Positions 1 to 8,492 of a stretch of DNA of 64,000 bases are shown here, in pieces. Position 1 is the stretch's first letter. Each line of letters opens with the position of its first letter. The stretch is taken from the NCBI GenBank assembly GCA_018825965.1, contig JAHKAA010000045.1, forward strand, positions 62,001 through 126,000, in the 5' to 3' direction. Source of the DNA: Gammaproteobacteria bacterium (GTDB lineage Bacteria; Pseudomonadota; Gammaproteobacteria; Enterobacterales; Alteromonadaceae). A program made the translations under genes and the position numbers. The notes under the pieces are model-generated. The model was given only the letters and a program-made list of their open reading frames with translations. It ran no database searches and had not been told where the DNA came from.

Positions 1-145
1 GTTTAAAAAGCCGTGGCCCAGCTTAGCCAAAGCCTAAGCTGAACACCATCAGACAAATGGAAAAACTTCAGAGGTCGGTCCTTCGGCTTGCCGCTTTGCC
101 CCTGCTCTGGCATGCTGCGCTTAAATGAATATCAAGGAAATTCGT

Positions 146-412
146 ATGAGTCAGGAACCCTTAGTCGATCAGGAAATAATTTTTGAAGTGCTGGAAAACC
201 AACTGGCCGATAATGATCCAAAACAAGTGAAAGAAACCCTGATGCGTTTATGTATGACAGGCCACAGCAGAGAAGATGCACTGGAGCTGATGGCTTGTGC
301 ATTGGCTCCTGAAATGGAAGCCGTGATTGAACGCAACGAAGCTTTTAATCTGCAGCGTTATATCGAACATCTGGCCTTGTTACCGGAAATGCCTTGGGTG
401 AAAGATCTATAA
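146..412 (+). CDS. Small conserved-looking acidic protein, unknown function (88 aa)
   Basis: I do not recognise this family. The product is short, acidic and predicted helical, with no signal peptide, membrane segment or cysteine motif, so it is probably a soluble cytoplasmic protein. The start at 146 is preferred over the in-frame ATG at 125 because AAGGA lies 7-8 bases upstream of it. The reading frame has normal host-like codon use. The gene stands alone, followed by a repeat-rich spacer, so context gives no clue to function. Confidence 0.6.
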   Translation: MSQEPLVDQEIIFEVLENQLADNDPKQVKETLMRLCMTGHSREDALELMACALAPEMEAVIERNEAFNLQRYIEHLALLPEMPWVKDL

Positions 413-420
413 GTGGACTC

Positions 421-457
421 AGCGGTCGCCGCTCAAACCTACACCGGTTTGGCCGCT
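421..457. repeat. Imperfect inverted repeat at the head of a repeat-rich spacer
   Basis: Arms at 421-425 and 434-439 (AGCGG, CAAACC) pair with 446-451 and 453-457 (GGTTTG, CCGCT). It is followed at about 459-485 by a degenerate GGGC-AGGGATAAACCCG-type palindrome related to the repeats at 2.7, 59.8 and 60.7 kb. It may act as the terminator of the upstream gene; this is inferred. Confidence 0.45.
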
Positions 458-504
458 GGACGGGCAGGGATAAACCCGCGCCCCGACACCCAATGCACGA
501 AATA

Positions 505-570
505 AATCCGTAGGGGCGACCTTTATGGTCCCCCTTCTGTAACGCCGCTGCGGCATCAAGGACGAAGGAT
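505..570. repeat. 66-bp direct repeat with internal palindromes, copy 1
   Basis: The 66 bases from AATCCGTAGGGGCGACC to GACGAAGGAT recur 110 bp downstream at 615-680 with about four mismatches. Each copy contains a GGGCGACC/GGTCGCCC hairpin (a mismatch weakens it here) and a GCCG-CTG-CGGC palindrome. The layout resembles REP-like or small MITE-like intergenic repeats. Confidence 0.75.
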
Positions 571-614
571 AAAATCCAAAGGCATTGGTGTTGCAGCAAG
601 GCGACAATCGATTG

Positions 615-680
615 AATCCGTAGGGGCGACCTTTATGGTCGCCCGTCTGTAACGCCGCTGCGGCGCCAAGGACGAAGGAT
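615..680. repeat. 66-bp direct repeat with internal palindromes, copy 2
   Basis: Second copy of the repeat at 505-570. Here the hairpin is perfect: GGGCGACC at 624-631 pairs with GGTCGCCC at 637-644 across a 5-base loop. It ends three bases before the stop codon of the minus-strand GNAT gene, so it may serve as that gene's downstream boundary. Confidence 0.75.
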
Positions 681-683
681 TTT

Positions 684-1250
684 TCAGAAATAGATGATCA
701 TCTCGGCAGCCTCACAGCGACAATCAAAACCACAACGCACACATTTATAGCCGTTATGACTGTCTTGCCGCCATTTATCCGGATGAATTGTTACCAGTTG
801 CCCACCTTGTTTTGTAAAGTACTTCACTGCTGCATTACCCGGGCTTTGCCGCCATAAATGCGCTACCCCGGCTTTTGCGCCTTGTTGTTTTAATGCAGCT
901 ATGGAGCTGTTCATCAACTCCCCCCCTATACCATGGCCTTGCCAATCCGGGGCTATGGTGTTGCATTTAAAATAACAGGTGTCGGCAATGCTGGTTTGCC
1001 ATAACTCAGTGCTACACCACTGATCAGCTTGCCACTGCCCTGCCGCCCAGCATAATCTGAACCCAACCAGTTGTTGGTCCGCATAAGCCACAAAACTGGC
1101 ATCTATGCCCTGTTTAATACTTAGCTGGTGGTAATAAGCCAGAGACTGCTGATCCAGATAACCATCACCATGCACCTGATTGGCTAAGTGCAGCAAAGCA
1201 GCATAATCCTGCAATTGAAGCTGGCGGTAGTGGATCTCTGTGATCTTCAT
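684..1250 (-). CDS. GNAT family N-acetyltransferase (188 aa)
   Basis: Probable acetyl-CoA-dependent N-acetyltransferase with unknown acceptor. The core runs from about residue 8 to 160. The acetyl-CoA loop is seen as APDWQGHGIGGELMNSS, which fits the Q/R-x-x-G-x-G/A motif, followed by a helix and the usual C-terminal strand. The C-terminal stretch contains CVRCGFDCRC, a cluster of cysteines that is unusual for GNATs and might bind a metal. I place the start at the ATG at 1248-1250, where the GNAT fold begins, rather than further upstream. It is divergent from the FAD oxidase, about 80 bp away, and the two may share regulation. Confidence 0.8.
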   Translation of the reverse strand: MKITEIHYRQLQLQDYAALLHLANQVHGDGYLDQQSLAYYHQLSIKQGIDASFVAYADQQLVGFRLCWAAGQWQADQWCSTELWQTSIADTCYFKCNTIAPDWQGHGIGGELMNSSIAALKQQGAKAGVAHLWRQSPGNAAVKYFTKQGGQLVTIHPDKWRQDSHNGYKCVRCGFDCRCEAAEMIIYF

Positions 1251-1328
1251 AAAAGGCTCTTGGTTTTTGTTCTGCTTCTTGCCATGATCACCAAAATCAT
1301 CATCCAACACAATAAAAAGGAAAAACGG

Positions 1329-2669
1329 ATGTACGATCCACTGATAGACCCCCATCCGGGCCAGGGTCAACCCTACCCCAAAAGTTACTGGGCCACTCAT
1401 TCAGGCGAAGCACCAGCAGACGATGGTCAATTGCAACAGGATTTATTAGTGGATGTCGCTATTATTGGTGCTGGTTACACAGGTTTATCCTGTGCTTATC
1501 ATCTGGCGACTAAACATGGCGTAAAAGCTGTGGTGCTGGAGGCCAACAAAACCGCCTGGGGTTGCAGTGGTCGTAATGCCGGTTTTGTGCTGAAGTCTTC
1601 TGGCCGTAAGCCTTATTCGGTGATGCGTGCCCAGTATGGTGAAGAGACCATGCGGGGTATTTACCATGAATTTTGTGCCGGTCTTGAAACCGTCAAATCC
1701 CTGATTGCCACAGGCATAGAGTGCGATCAACAGGACGCGGGTTATTTGCGTATGGCCCATAAGCCATCAATGATCAAAAGCCTGCAGCAACAAGCACAGT
1801 TACTACAAAAAGAATTTGGTTATCAGGTTGAGTTATTCAGCCGTGACGAGCTGCATCAGCGTTTTGTGGCTGATCAGCATGCCTATGCGGCCTTGCGTTT
1901 TTATGATGGTTTTGGCGTTAACCCGTTAAAACTGGCCTGGGGTTATCAGCAACTGGCGCAAAAAGCCGGAGCTAAAATTTATAGCGCAAGCCCTGTAACG
2001 GATTGGCAACAGGACGGTGAACAGCAGTTGCTTATTACTCCGCAAGGCACAGTGCGGGCGAAAAAAGTGGTGATTGCCAGCAACGGCTACACACCAAAGC
2101 TGCTGCACAGCGCTGTGCAGTCCCGCACCTTACCTGTGTTATCTCAAATTATTGTCACAGAACCTTTGTCTGAAGCTCAGCTGGCCGCCTGCAACTTTTT
2201 AACTTCACAAGTCATTATGGATACCAGAGCGCTGAAGTATTACTACCGTAAATTACCGGATAACCGCATATTGTTTGGTGGCCGCGGCGCTATAACAGGT
2301 CAGGGCGCAGAGGATCCTTATTTTGCTAACCGCTTGCTTGAGGTTTTAAAACTCAGTTTCCCGGCCTTGCAGTCACTCAACTACGACTACAGCTGGTCTG
2401 GTTGGATTTGTATGACACTGGACGATATCCCACATCTGGCTCAGGCCGATGACAAAGGCAATGTGCTGTACAGCATGGGCTATTGTGGCAGCGGCCTGAC
2501 CTTTTCAGTACAGGCAGGTAAACGACTGGCAGAACTTTTGATGGGAGAGCCTTTACCCAGCATTCCGATTTATCAGAAAGCGTTACCGCAATTCCCGCTG
2601 CCAGCATTGCGACGTTTAGGCCAGTGGGGCTATTTTCACTATGGCGTGGTCAAAGATCGCTGGTTCTAA
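1329..2669 (+). CDS. FAD-dependent amine oxidoreductase, PuuB-like (446 aa)
   Basis: Member of the DAO family of FAD oxidases. It most resembles gamma-glutamylputrescine oxidase (PuuB) and related proteins that oxidise an amine and release aldehyde, ammonia and peroxide. The FAD-binding motif DVAIIGAGYTGLSCAYHLA lies near residue 35, followed by the family's WGCSGRNAG segment about 30 residues later. A second conserved glycine-rich stretch (YSMGYCGSGLTFS) lies near the C-terminus. ATG 1329 has AAGGA seven bases upstream. No other putrescine-utilisation genes are adjacent, so the substrate is inferred only from family resemblance. Confidence 0.85.
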   Translation: MYDPLIDPHPGQGQPYPKSYWATHSGEAPADDGQLQQDLLVDVAIIGAGYTGLSCAYHLATKHGVKAVVLEANKTAWGCSGRNAGFVLKSSGRKPYSVMRAQYGEETMRGIYHEFCAGLETVKSLIATGIECDQQDAGYLRMAHKPSMIKSLQQQAQLLQKEFGYQVELFSRDELHQRFVADQHAYAALRFYDGFGVNPLKLAWGYQQLAQKAGAKIYSASPVTDWQQDGEQQLLITPQGTVRAKKVVIASNGYTPKLLHSAVQSRTLPVLSQIIVTEPLSEAQLAACNFLTSQVIMDTRALKYYYRKLPDNRILFGGRGAITGQGAEDPYFANRLLEVLKLSFPALQSLNYDYSWSGWICMTLDDIPHLAQADDKGNVLYSMGYCGSGLTFSVQAGKRLAELLMGEPLPSIPIYQKALPQFPLPALRRLGQWGYFHYGVVKDRWF

Positions 2670-2717
2670 TCCTCTTAGCACGGGTCGGGTTGTACAAAAA
2701 ACGGCCGGAGATGAACC

Positions 2718-2816
2718 CTATCCAGTATCGGATTGGAATTATAGACGGGCGGGGACAAGCCTTATCCAGCATCGGATTGGAATTATAGACGGGCGGGGAC
2801 AAGCCCTGCCCCTACT
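2718..2816. repeat. Tandem 44-bp repeat with GGGCGGGG palindrome
   Basis: Two copies with a 44-bp period (2718-2760 and 2761-2804) share GGATTGGAATTATAGACGGG followed by CGGGGACAAGC. The second copy runs on into CCTGCCCCTAC to complete an imperfect palindrome. The same unit, including the GGATTGGAATT flank, recurs at 60702-60743, and its palindromic core recurs at 59786. It lies just after the FAD-oxidase gene and may terminate it. Confidence 0.8.
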
Positions 2817-2896
2817 ACCGAAGCCACAGCAATTTCTTGGGTATATAAACAGAGTCAGGTAAACTGGCGGCCATATCTGAAGTGAGAAAAAACATC

Positions 2897-3097
2897 ATGA
2901 GTTCAAGCAAAGCGTTAAAAAAGAAAATCAGTAAAAGAGCCAAACAAAAGAAAAACATTCTGGTGAAAAACTCTATCCGGTTAAAACAAAAAGCGGAAGA
3001 AGCCCAGGCTGAACACACTGAGACTAATGTGACTCAGGTTGAGGCAACTGAAGCTCCTGATTCACCTCTGAAAAATACTTCAGCTGCAACTGAGTAA
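2897..3097 (+). CDS. Small lysine-rich basic protein, unknown function (66 aa)
   Basis: The N-terminal half is strongly basic (repeated KKK, KRAKQKK), while the C-terminal tail is acidic and Ala/Thr/Glu-rich, so the molecule is polarised in charge. This could be an RNA- or ribosome-associated peptide, but I recognise no family. The ATG at 2897 is preferred to a GTG at 2882, which lacks a ribosome-binding site. The last 74 bases overlap the 3' end of the convergent solute-binding-protein gene. Confidence 0.5.
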   Translation: MSSSKALKKKISKRAKQKKNILVKNSIRLKQKAEEAQAEHTETNVTQVEATEAPDSPLKNTSAATE

Positions 3098-3779
3098 AAA
3101 TAGGTTCTTGCTGTACCTCAGCCAGAGCCTTATCAAATTTTTTCCTTAATTGTGCATTTTTAAAAGCCGCACTGTATAAACTTGGCTGAAACACTGGCGC
3201 TAAATCAAAAGGCTGCATACTGTGGCCTGCCAGTTTGGCATAGTAATAAAAGATATTTCTGTCCATCACCACAACGTCACAACGCTCCAGCAATAACATC
3301 TGTAGTTGCTGACTCTGATTTGCCACTTCCTGATAATTCATCACCAAAGGCACCAGTTTCTGATAGTCAGGGCCTAACAAAATGCGGGCATTATGAAAAG
3401 CCACCACAGAATAGGGCTGTAGTTGCTCTAAGCTACGCAACTGCAAACTTTTGGACGACAGACTGGCGGCGACATTCTGATAACGTATATAAGGTTGAGA
3501 ATAAAATAGCTGTTTCTGCTCAGGATCAGGCCTTTGCAGAGTTGCTATGTCTCCCCGCCCTGCCAGCATTAAGTCTTTAATCCTGGCATTGGGCACATGC
3601 AAAAAAACCGCGTCGTAACCCATTTTTTTGCTTAACAAACGTAATAAATCCAGCTCATAACCTGAACTGTCGTTTAAGTCGATATAAGGGGGTTTATCCA
3701 GGCCAACCAGAATGGTCAGCTCTGTTTTAGCCTGCGCCGTTAAACTAAAGACGATACATAAAAACAACAACCATCTCAT
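3024..3779 (-). CDS. Periplasmic solute-binding protein, family 3 type (251 aa)
   Basis: A secreted SBP_bac_3-like protein. A signal peptide (MRWLLFLCIVFSLTAQA) precedes a mature N-terminus, TELTILVGLDKPPYIDLN, that is characteristic of the amino-acid-binding fold. The two-lobe arrangement continues to about residue 235. No ABC permease or ATPase gene is adjacent, so it may be a sensory or orphan binding protein. The 3' end overlaps the convergent small basic gene by 74 bp. The ligand cannot be predicted. Confidence 0.8.
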   Translation of the reverse strand: MRWLLFLCIVFSLTAQAKTELTILVGLDKPPYIDLNDSSGYELDLLRLLSKKMGYDAVFLHVPNARIKDLMLAGRGDIATLQRPDPEQKQLFYSQPYIRYQNVAASLSSKSLQLRSLEQLQPYSVVAFHNARILLGPDYQKLVPLVMNYQEVANQSQQLQMLLLERCDVVVMDRNIFYYYAKLAGHSMQPFDLAPVFQPSLYSAAFKNAQLRKKFDKALAEVQQEPIFTQLQLKYFSEVNQELQLPQPESH

Positions 3780-3856
3780 GCGTTTACCTCTATACCAGCC
3801 GTTAGAAAAAGTTTAGTCTGGGTCAGATTATCCTTCATCTGCAAAGGCCATTCTGT

Positions 3857-4381
3857 ATGTCAGCATCAGTTGAGATCCAACACCGTCCTCAAGAGCATCG
3901 CTTTGTTATTCAGTGGGCAAAAGAACAGGCAGAGCTTTTATATAGCCTTGACCCAAACAGCGGGAAAATCAACTTTTACCGTACTTATACCCAAGTAACT
4001 TCAAGATGCAGAATTCAGCGGGAGAAAAAAGCGCTTTAGGCAAGGCAGCGGTTGGAAGCTCTAGTGGTTCTAAAGCGACAACAGTTAACGCGGCATAAAG
4101 CGCTTTTAGCCCCGCCCTTCGGGAGTCGCTGGGCGATTGCACTGCGGTGTTAGCCTGTCTCACAAGGTAGACGACATTGCTTCGCCAGGCTGCCTTGCAT
4201 TGCAAGCGCCCAGCGGCTCTGAAACTCGTATCTTGAGGTCACTTGGGTATATGTTCCAGAAAATGCCAGAGGACAAGGTTTGGCTAAACAATTGGTGGAA
4301 GCTGGCCTGAGCTGGGCCAAAAAACAGGGCTATCAAACAGACGCCAGTTGCTCTTATGTTTTGCCATTTTTAAAGAATTAA
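3857..4381 (+). pseudogene. YjdJ-like GNAT acetyltransferase gene split by a MITE
   Basis: The 5' part (3857-3987) encodes a GNAT N-terminal segment with the stretch SGKINFYRTY. The 3' part (4252-4381) encodes VPENARGQGLAKQLVEAGLS, followed by the CSYVLPFL ending typical of the short YjdJ/YidJ-type GNATs. Deleting 3988-4251, the insertion plus one TA copy, joins the two parts in frame as a complete 86-aa protein ending in TAA at 4379-4381. As it stands, the upstream frame runs into the element and stops at about 4039, so the acetyl-CoA-binding motif is lost. The insertion is probably recent, since neither half shows other damage. Confidence 0.88.
3988..4249. mobile_element. 262-bp MITE with TACCCAAGT terminal inverted repeats
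   Basis: The left end reads TACCCAAGTAACTTCAAGAT and the right end is the inverse of TACCCAAGTGACCTCAAGAT, a terminal inverted repeat of about 20 bp with two mismatches. A TA dinucleotide flanks both sides (3986-3987 and 4250-4251), consistent with a 2-bp TA target duplication of the Tc1/mariner/IS630 type. Internal sub-repeats include CAAGGCAGC against GCTGCCTTG, and AAAGCGCTTT twice. There is no transposase, so it would need help in trans. The transposase class is inferred from the target site only. Confidence 0.85.
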
Positions 4382-4533
4382 CACATAAACCAAAAATGTT
4401 TGGCCGACAGCGCACAGACAACCAGGCTCCGGCCTGAAATAACGATTCAGTTTGAGTACAGCTTGACAGGCCTAGACTCTTGTTAACTTCATTGCCGCTG
4501 GCAATCGAACTTTATAACAAAGAATTGGGGTGT

Positions 4534-5073
4534 ATGATGAACAAGTCTCTTATTGCAGGTTTAGTAGTAGGTGGTATAGCCGTTACTGCTTTAGGCTCTA
4601 TGGCAGGCTACAGCTATTTGGATAAAGAACCGGAATACGCCGAAGTAGTGGCCAGCAAAGCTGTGTATGAAAGTTACAACGTACCGGTTGAGCAATGTAC
4701 CGATCAGATAGTGCAGCAGAAAAAAGCTGTACAGGATCAACATCAAATCGCAGGTACTGTTTTAGGTGCTGTAGTAGGTGGTGTACTGGGCAATCAGGTT
4801 GGCGGTGGTTCAGGTAAAAAAATTGCAACTGTTGCAGGTGCTGCGGCCGGTGGTTATGCCGGTAAACAAGTACAAACTGATATGCAAAACAAGGATGTCG
4901 AAAGTACTACACGCCGCGTTTGTAAAACAGTACAGAAAAAAGAACAAAAGATTGTCGGATACGATGTGACCTATTTGCTGAATGGCAAAGTGCATAAAAC
5001 CCGCTTAGATGAAGAACCGGCAGAACGACTGCCGGTGAAAGATGGCAAGTTGCTGACAGCAAGCGCCAACTAA
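4534..5073 (+). CDS. Glycine-zipper 2TM domain membrane/envelope protein (179 aa)
   Basis: The protein has an N-terminal membrane segment (about residues 5-25). A glycine-zipper region follows near residues 75-110, with AGTVLGAVVGGVLGNQVGGG and AGAAAGGYAGK, the signature of the Rick_17kDa_Anti/Gly-zipper_2TM group. Members sit in the envelope, and some belong to stress-related outer-membrane lipoprotein families. Two cysteines (CTDQ, CKTV) might form a disulfide. No lipobox is seen. The start is ATG 4534 or 4537. A strong terminator follows two bases after the stop codon. Confidence 0.8.
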   Translation: MMNKSLIAGLVVGGIAVTALGSMAGYSYLDKEPEYAEVVASKAVYESYNVPVEQCTDQIVQQKKAVQDQHQIAGTVLGAVVGGVLGNQVGGGSGKKIATVAGAAAGGYAGKQVQTDMQNKDVESTTRRVCKTVQKKEQKIVGYDVTYLLNGKVHKTRLDEEPAERLPVKDGKLLTASAN

Positions 5074-5074
5074 G

Positions 5075-5102
5075 AAAATGCCCCGTTTTGGGGCATTTTT
5101 GT
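5075..5102 (+). terminator. Rho-independent terminator after glycine-zipper gene
   Basis: The stem AAATGCCCC/GGGGCATTT, with a GTTTT-like loop, runs into a T tract (TTTTTGTTT). It starts right after the stop codon at 5071-5073. Confidence 0.9.
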
Positions 5103-5220
5103 TTCTGCACCTTACCATTTCGAGACCCCTTGTTATATTTTGAAGTTTTCCTTGCGGCTTACCTAAAGCAGACCTATGGTGCTAAAGGAGCATATGCGAT
5201 AACACAGGGCTGTTCATTTC

Positions 5221-6681
5221 ATGTCAGCATTGGGCTTTAAGGGTGCAGGCGCTATTCTTTTGCTTTGCCTTTGGCTGGCAAACGCAGCTGCATGGGCAAA
5301 ACCTCTGTTGTCTGATGCTCAAACACAGCACCTGAAACAAAAAGGTAAAATCACTTATTGTATAGACCCGGACTGGCTGCCTTTTGAAGCACTGTCGGCG
5401 CAAGGCAAACATACAGGTATGTCCGCTGAATATATGGCCTTACTGCAAAAAATGTTGCCTGTGCCACTACAACTCTATCCAACCTCTGACTGGCCAGCTT
5501 CATTACAGGCAGCTAAAGACAGACACTGTGATCTGCTCACTCTGGCTATGCCCACTCCATCCCGTCTTGAGTACTTAAACTTCAGCAAAGCTTATCTGGA
5601 CGTTCCTAATGTAGTGGTTACAACCAAAGACAAGGCCTTTATCCGTTCCGTGGCTGATATTCCAGACTCAGCTCTGATAGGGATCAGAGCTGGTTTTGGC
5701 ACGCTTGAGCTTTATCAGCAACGTTACCCGCAGTTACAACTGGTGCCTTTTCATAGCTATGAACAAGGGTTATTGCAGGTTCAGGCCGGAAATCTGTACG
5801 GCATGCTTGGCAATATGGGCAGTATCAGCTTTAGCCTGCAACAAAACGCCATCACCAACCTGAAAATAGCAGGCCGGTTAGCTGAAGATACGCTGCTGAG
5901 TCTGGCGTGCCGTAATGATGACCCTGTGCTGCTGGAAATTTTTGATACCTTGCTGGCACAGATCAGCCCGGAACAAAAACAACAGATCAACAATCACTGG
6001 CTGGCCATTCGCTACGATCAAGGCTTTGACTACGAATTATTCTGGCAAATGCTGCTGGCCTTTGTATTGCTGATTTCAATCGTCAGCATCAGTTACCTGA
6101 AACTAAAAAAACTGAATCAGGCGCTGATCGAGGCCAATATCCGGCTGGAACAGTTAAGTCAGCATGATCCTTTAACCGGCTTGTACAACAGGCAATATTT
6201 TGAACCCAGGGTACAACAGGCGCTGGCTTTGTGTCAGCGACAGCAGTTACCACTCACTTTAGCTATGATGGATTTGGACCACTTTAAGGACATTAATGAC
6301 AAACTTGGCCACAACTTTGGTGATCAGTGTTTAAAAGACTTTGCCACTTTATGCCAAAGCCAGTTTCAGCGTAAAGACGACTTACTGGTGCGTTATGGCG
6401 GCGAAGAATTTATTCTGGTTAGCGTAGGCTGTGACGCACGGACTATGCTGGAGTTATTGCAGGATTTTTTACAGCGCCTGGAAGCGCATCAGGTGCAATT
6501 GAACAAGCAACAAGGCCACTGCACTGTCAGTATCGGCTGGTACTGTGATATTCCACCCTCTGACATGGATAGCAAAAGCCTGGTCGGACTGGCGGATCAG
6601 GCCTTGTATCAGGCTAAAGATGCAGGGCGTAACTGTCTGGTCCGGGCCAAAGCAGTGGCTTCTTCTAGCCCAGATTGTTAA
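5221..6681 (+). CDS. Diguanylate cyclase with periplasmic solute-binding sensor domain (486 aa)
   Basis: Makes c-di-GMP, probably in response to a small periplasmic ligand. The order is signal/anchor (1-27), an SBP_bac_3-like domain (about 35-270, starting ITYCIDPDWLPFEAL), a transmembrane helix (about 278-298), a short coiled linker and a GGDEF domain (about 315-475). The active-site loop is intact as RYGGEEF, and the preceding DLDHFKDINDKLGH segment carries the metal-binding aspartate. No RxxD inhibitory site is evident just before GGEEF. The last 17 bases overlap the convergent Lrp-family gene. Confidence 0.93.
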   Translation: MSALGFKGAGAILLLCLWLANAAAWAKPLLSDAQTQHLKQKGKITYCIDPDWLPFEALSAQGKHTGMSAEYMALLQKMLPVPLQLYPTSDWPASLQAAKDRHCDLLTLAMPTPSRLEYLNFSKAYLDVPNVVVTTKDKAFIRSVADIPDSALIGIRAGFGTLELYQQRYPQLQLVPFHSYEQGLLQVQAGNLYGMLGNMGSISFSLQQNAITNLKIAGRLAEDTLLSLACRNDDPVLLEIFDTLLAQISPEQKQQINNHWLAIRYDQGFDYELFWQMLLAFVLLISIVSISYLKLKKLNQALIEANIRLEQLSQHDPLTGLYNRQYFEPRVQQALALCQRQQLPLTLAMMDLDHFKDINDKLGHNFGDQCLKDFATLCQSQFQRKDDLLVRYGGEEFILVSVGCDARTMLELLQDFLQRLEAHQVQLNKQQGHCTVSIGWYCDIPPSDMDSKSLVGLADQALYQAKDAGRNCLVRAKAVASSSPDC

Positions 6682-7093
6682 TCCACTCACTCATCACCAC
6701 ATGGGTGCGGATTTTAATCACATCCAGTTCGGCGTCCAGCAACTCCCGGATTTCATGCAGGCGTTGCATCGACTCTGTTTTGACATACACCAGTAAATCC
6801 ATTTCACCGCTGATACCATGGCAAGTGATCACTTCCGGAATAGCCCGAAATACATGCATCACATCAGCGCAACGACCACACCTATGCTGAATTTCAAAAT
6901 AGGCCGAGACCGCACTTTTTTGCGATTCAGACAACAGCACCTGATAACCGCGGATCACCCCACTCTGCTCCAGCCGCTTAATGCGGTCGGACACAGCAGT
7001 GCGCGACAAACTAACTTTCTCCGCTAAAGTAGACACACTTTGCCGCGCGTCTTTTTTCAGTTCAGCCAGAATATGTTGATCAAATTTATCCAT
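6665..7093 (-). CDS. Lrp/AsnC family transcriptional regulator (142 aa)
   Basis: The N-terminal winged helix (residues 1-55; SRTAVSDRIKRLEQSGVI is the recognition region) is followed by a RAM/AsnC ligand-binding domain (about 65-135). Such proteins sense amino acids. It is divergent from the YjeH-type exporter gene at 7221 with about 130 bp between starts, a common arrangement in which the Lrp protein controls the exporter. That link is inferred from position. Confidence 0.92.
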   Translation of the reverse strand: MDKFDQHILAELKKDARQSVSTLAEKVSLSRTAVSDRIKRLEQSGVIRGYQVLLSESQKSAVSAYFEIQHRCGRCADVMHVFRAIPEVITCHGISGEMDLLVYVKTESMQRLHEIRELLDAELDVIKIRTHVVMSEWINNLG

Positions 7094-7220
7094 CTTGTGT
7101 TGAGCTCCGGCATTTTGCCGCTTTTGTTATCAATACAGCTGCATTTTCACGGCAGAAAACCACAGTTTGCAGCCTGGGCTTTTATTAGAATATCACCAGC
7201 CCTAACCGAAGAGAAAAACT

Positions 7221-8492
7221 ATGTCACACAAAGGAATTGGACGCTGGCAAGGCGCGGCACTCATGGCCACCACCTTACTGGGGACCGGAGTATTTATTCT
7301 GCCGCAAATGACAGCCGAAGTGGCAGGCCCATGGGCTTTACTGGCCTGGCTGTCACTCACTGTTGCCGTTTTGCCTTTGGCTTTTACTTTTGGTTTGCTG
7401 GCCAGCCGTTTTCCTCATGCCACAGGGCCTGCCCACTTTGCAGCTTTAGCTTTTGGTGACCTGACAGGCCGGATTTTGGGCCTGATGTTTTTGCTGGTGG
7501 TGCCACTGGGCGCCTCAGCTGCATTAATGATTACTTTTGAATTTATTGCCCCCTTGATACCCCAGGCCCAACAATGGCGTTTGCCGGTTGAACTGGTTTT
7601 GCTTGGGTTATTATGGCTGCTGAACTACCGGGGTTTACAGCTTTCAGCCCGACTGCAGTTTGGCTTAACTCTGTTGATTATTGCGGTGGTCTTGCTGTTA
7701 TTACTAGCCTTTGGCCTGCTACAACCACAGAATGTACAACAACCTGCTTTGGCGGACTTTAATGGCAGTGCATTAGCTGCAGCCTGTGCCATCGCCTTCT
7801 GGAGCTTTTTAGGTATAGAAGCCATGACACATCTGGCCCATGATTTCAGAGACGCCAGCAAAGATTTGTTACCAGCGCTGATCCGCGGTTGTCTGGTCGT
7901 TGGTGCTATTTATCTCGCCTGTAGCTACCTGGTGTTGGTGATGGGTTCTGGCCATCCGCTGGCTATGATTGGTGTTTTTAATCAGTTGCTCGGAGGTTAT
8001 GGCGAGCTGGTACTTGGCGTCTTAGGTTTTTGCAGCGGCATAGCCACAGTGAATGTTTATACTGCCAGTGTGGCGCGTTCTTTGGCGAGTTTTAGCGAGC
8101 AAGGCATTACTCCTGCATACTTTCAGCAAAAAAATGCGTACCAGATGCCACAACGTGCTTTAACTGCCGTGATCGCTGCCATGGCCGGAGTTCTGGTGTT
8201 GACCTGGTTCAGCGGCCAGCAGCTGGAAGATTTAATCAGTTGGGTGAACGGTGTTTTTGTAGTGATTTATCTGGTCAGCATGGCAGCAGCTTATAAATTG
8301 CTGCCCGTCCGCTATAAAGCCTTGTGTCTGGTCAGCTTAACTTTATGCCTGATTTTGGCTGTGGCAATAGCAGAACATATGGTGTATGCCCTGCTGTTGA
8401 TTGCTTTGCTTGGGCCGCTGCTTTATTTGCAACAGTACAAACAACGTCTTAGTTCACCACCTTCAGCGAGCCCTCCTGGATCTGGCGTGTGA
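7221..8492 (+). CDS. YjeH-like amino-acid exporter, APC superfamily (423 aa)
   Basis: Inner-membrane permease with about 12 hydrophobic segments. The opening GRWQGAALMATTLLGTGVFI matches the first helix of APC transporters with its GxG-type unwound region. Sequence character is closest to E. coli YjeH, which exports methionine and branched-chain amino acids. A proline-rich tail (SSPPSASPPGSGV) ends the protein and overlaps the convergent lipoprotein gene by 44 bp. The adjacent Lrp-type regulator supports an amino-acid efflux role. Confidence 0.85.
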   Translation: MSHKGIGRWQGAALMATTLLGTGVFILPQMTAEVAGPWALLAWLSLTVAVLPLAFTFGLLASRFPHATGPAHFAALAFGDLTGRILGLMFLLVVPLGASAALMITFEFIAPLIPQAQQWRLPVELVLLGLLWLLNYRGLQLSARLQFGLTLLIIAVVLLLLLAFGLLQPQNVQQPALADFNGSALAAACAIAFWSFLGIEAMTHLAHDFRDASKDLLPALIRGCLVVGAIYLACSYLVLVMGSGHPLAMIGVFNQLLGGYGELVLGVLGFCSGIATVNVYTASVARSLASFSEQGITPAYFQQKNAYQMPQRALTAVIAAMAGVLVLTWFSGQQLEDLISWVNGVFVVIYLVSMAAAYKLLPVRYKALCLVSLTLCLILAVAIAEHMVYALLLIALLGPLLYLQQYKQRLSSPPSASPPGSGV

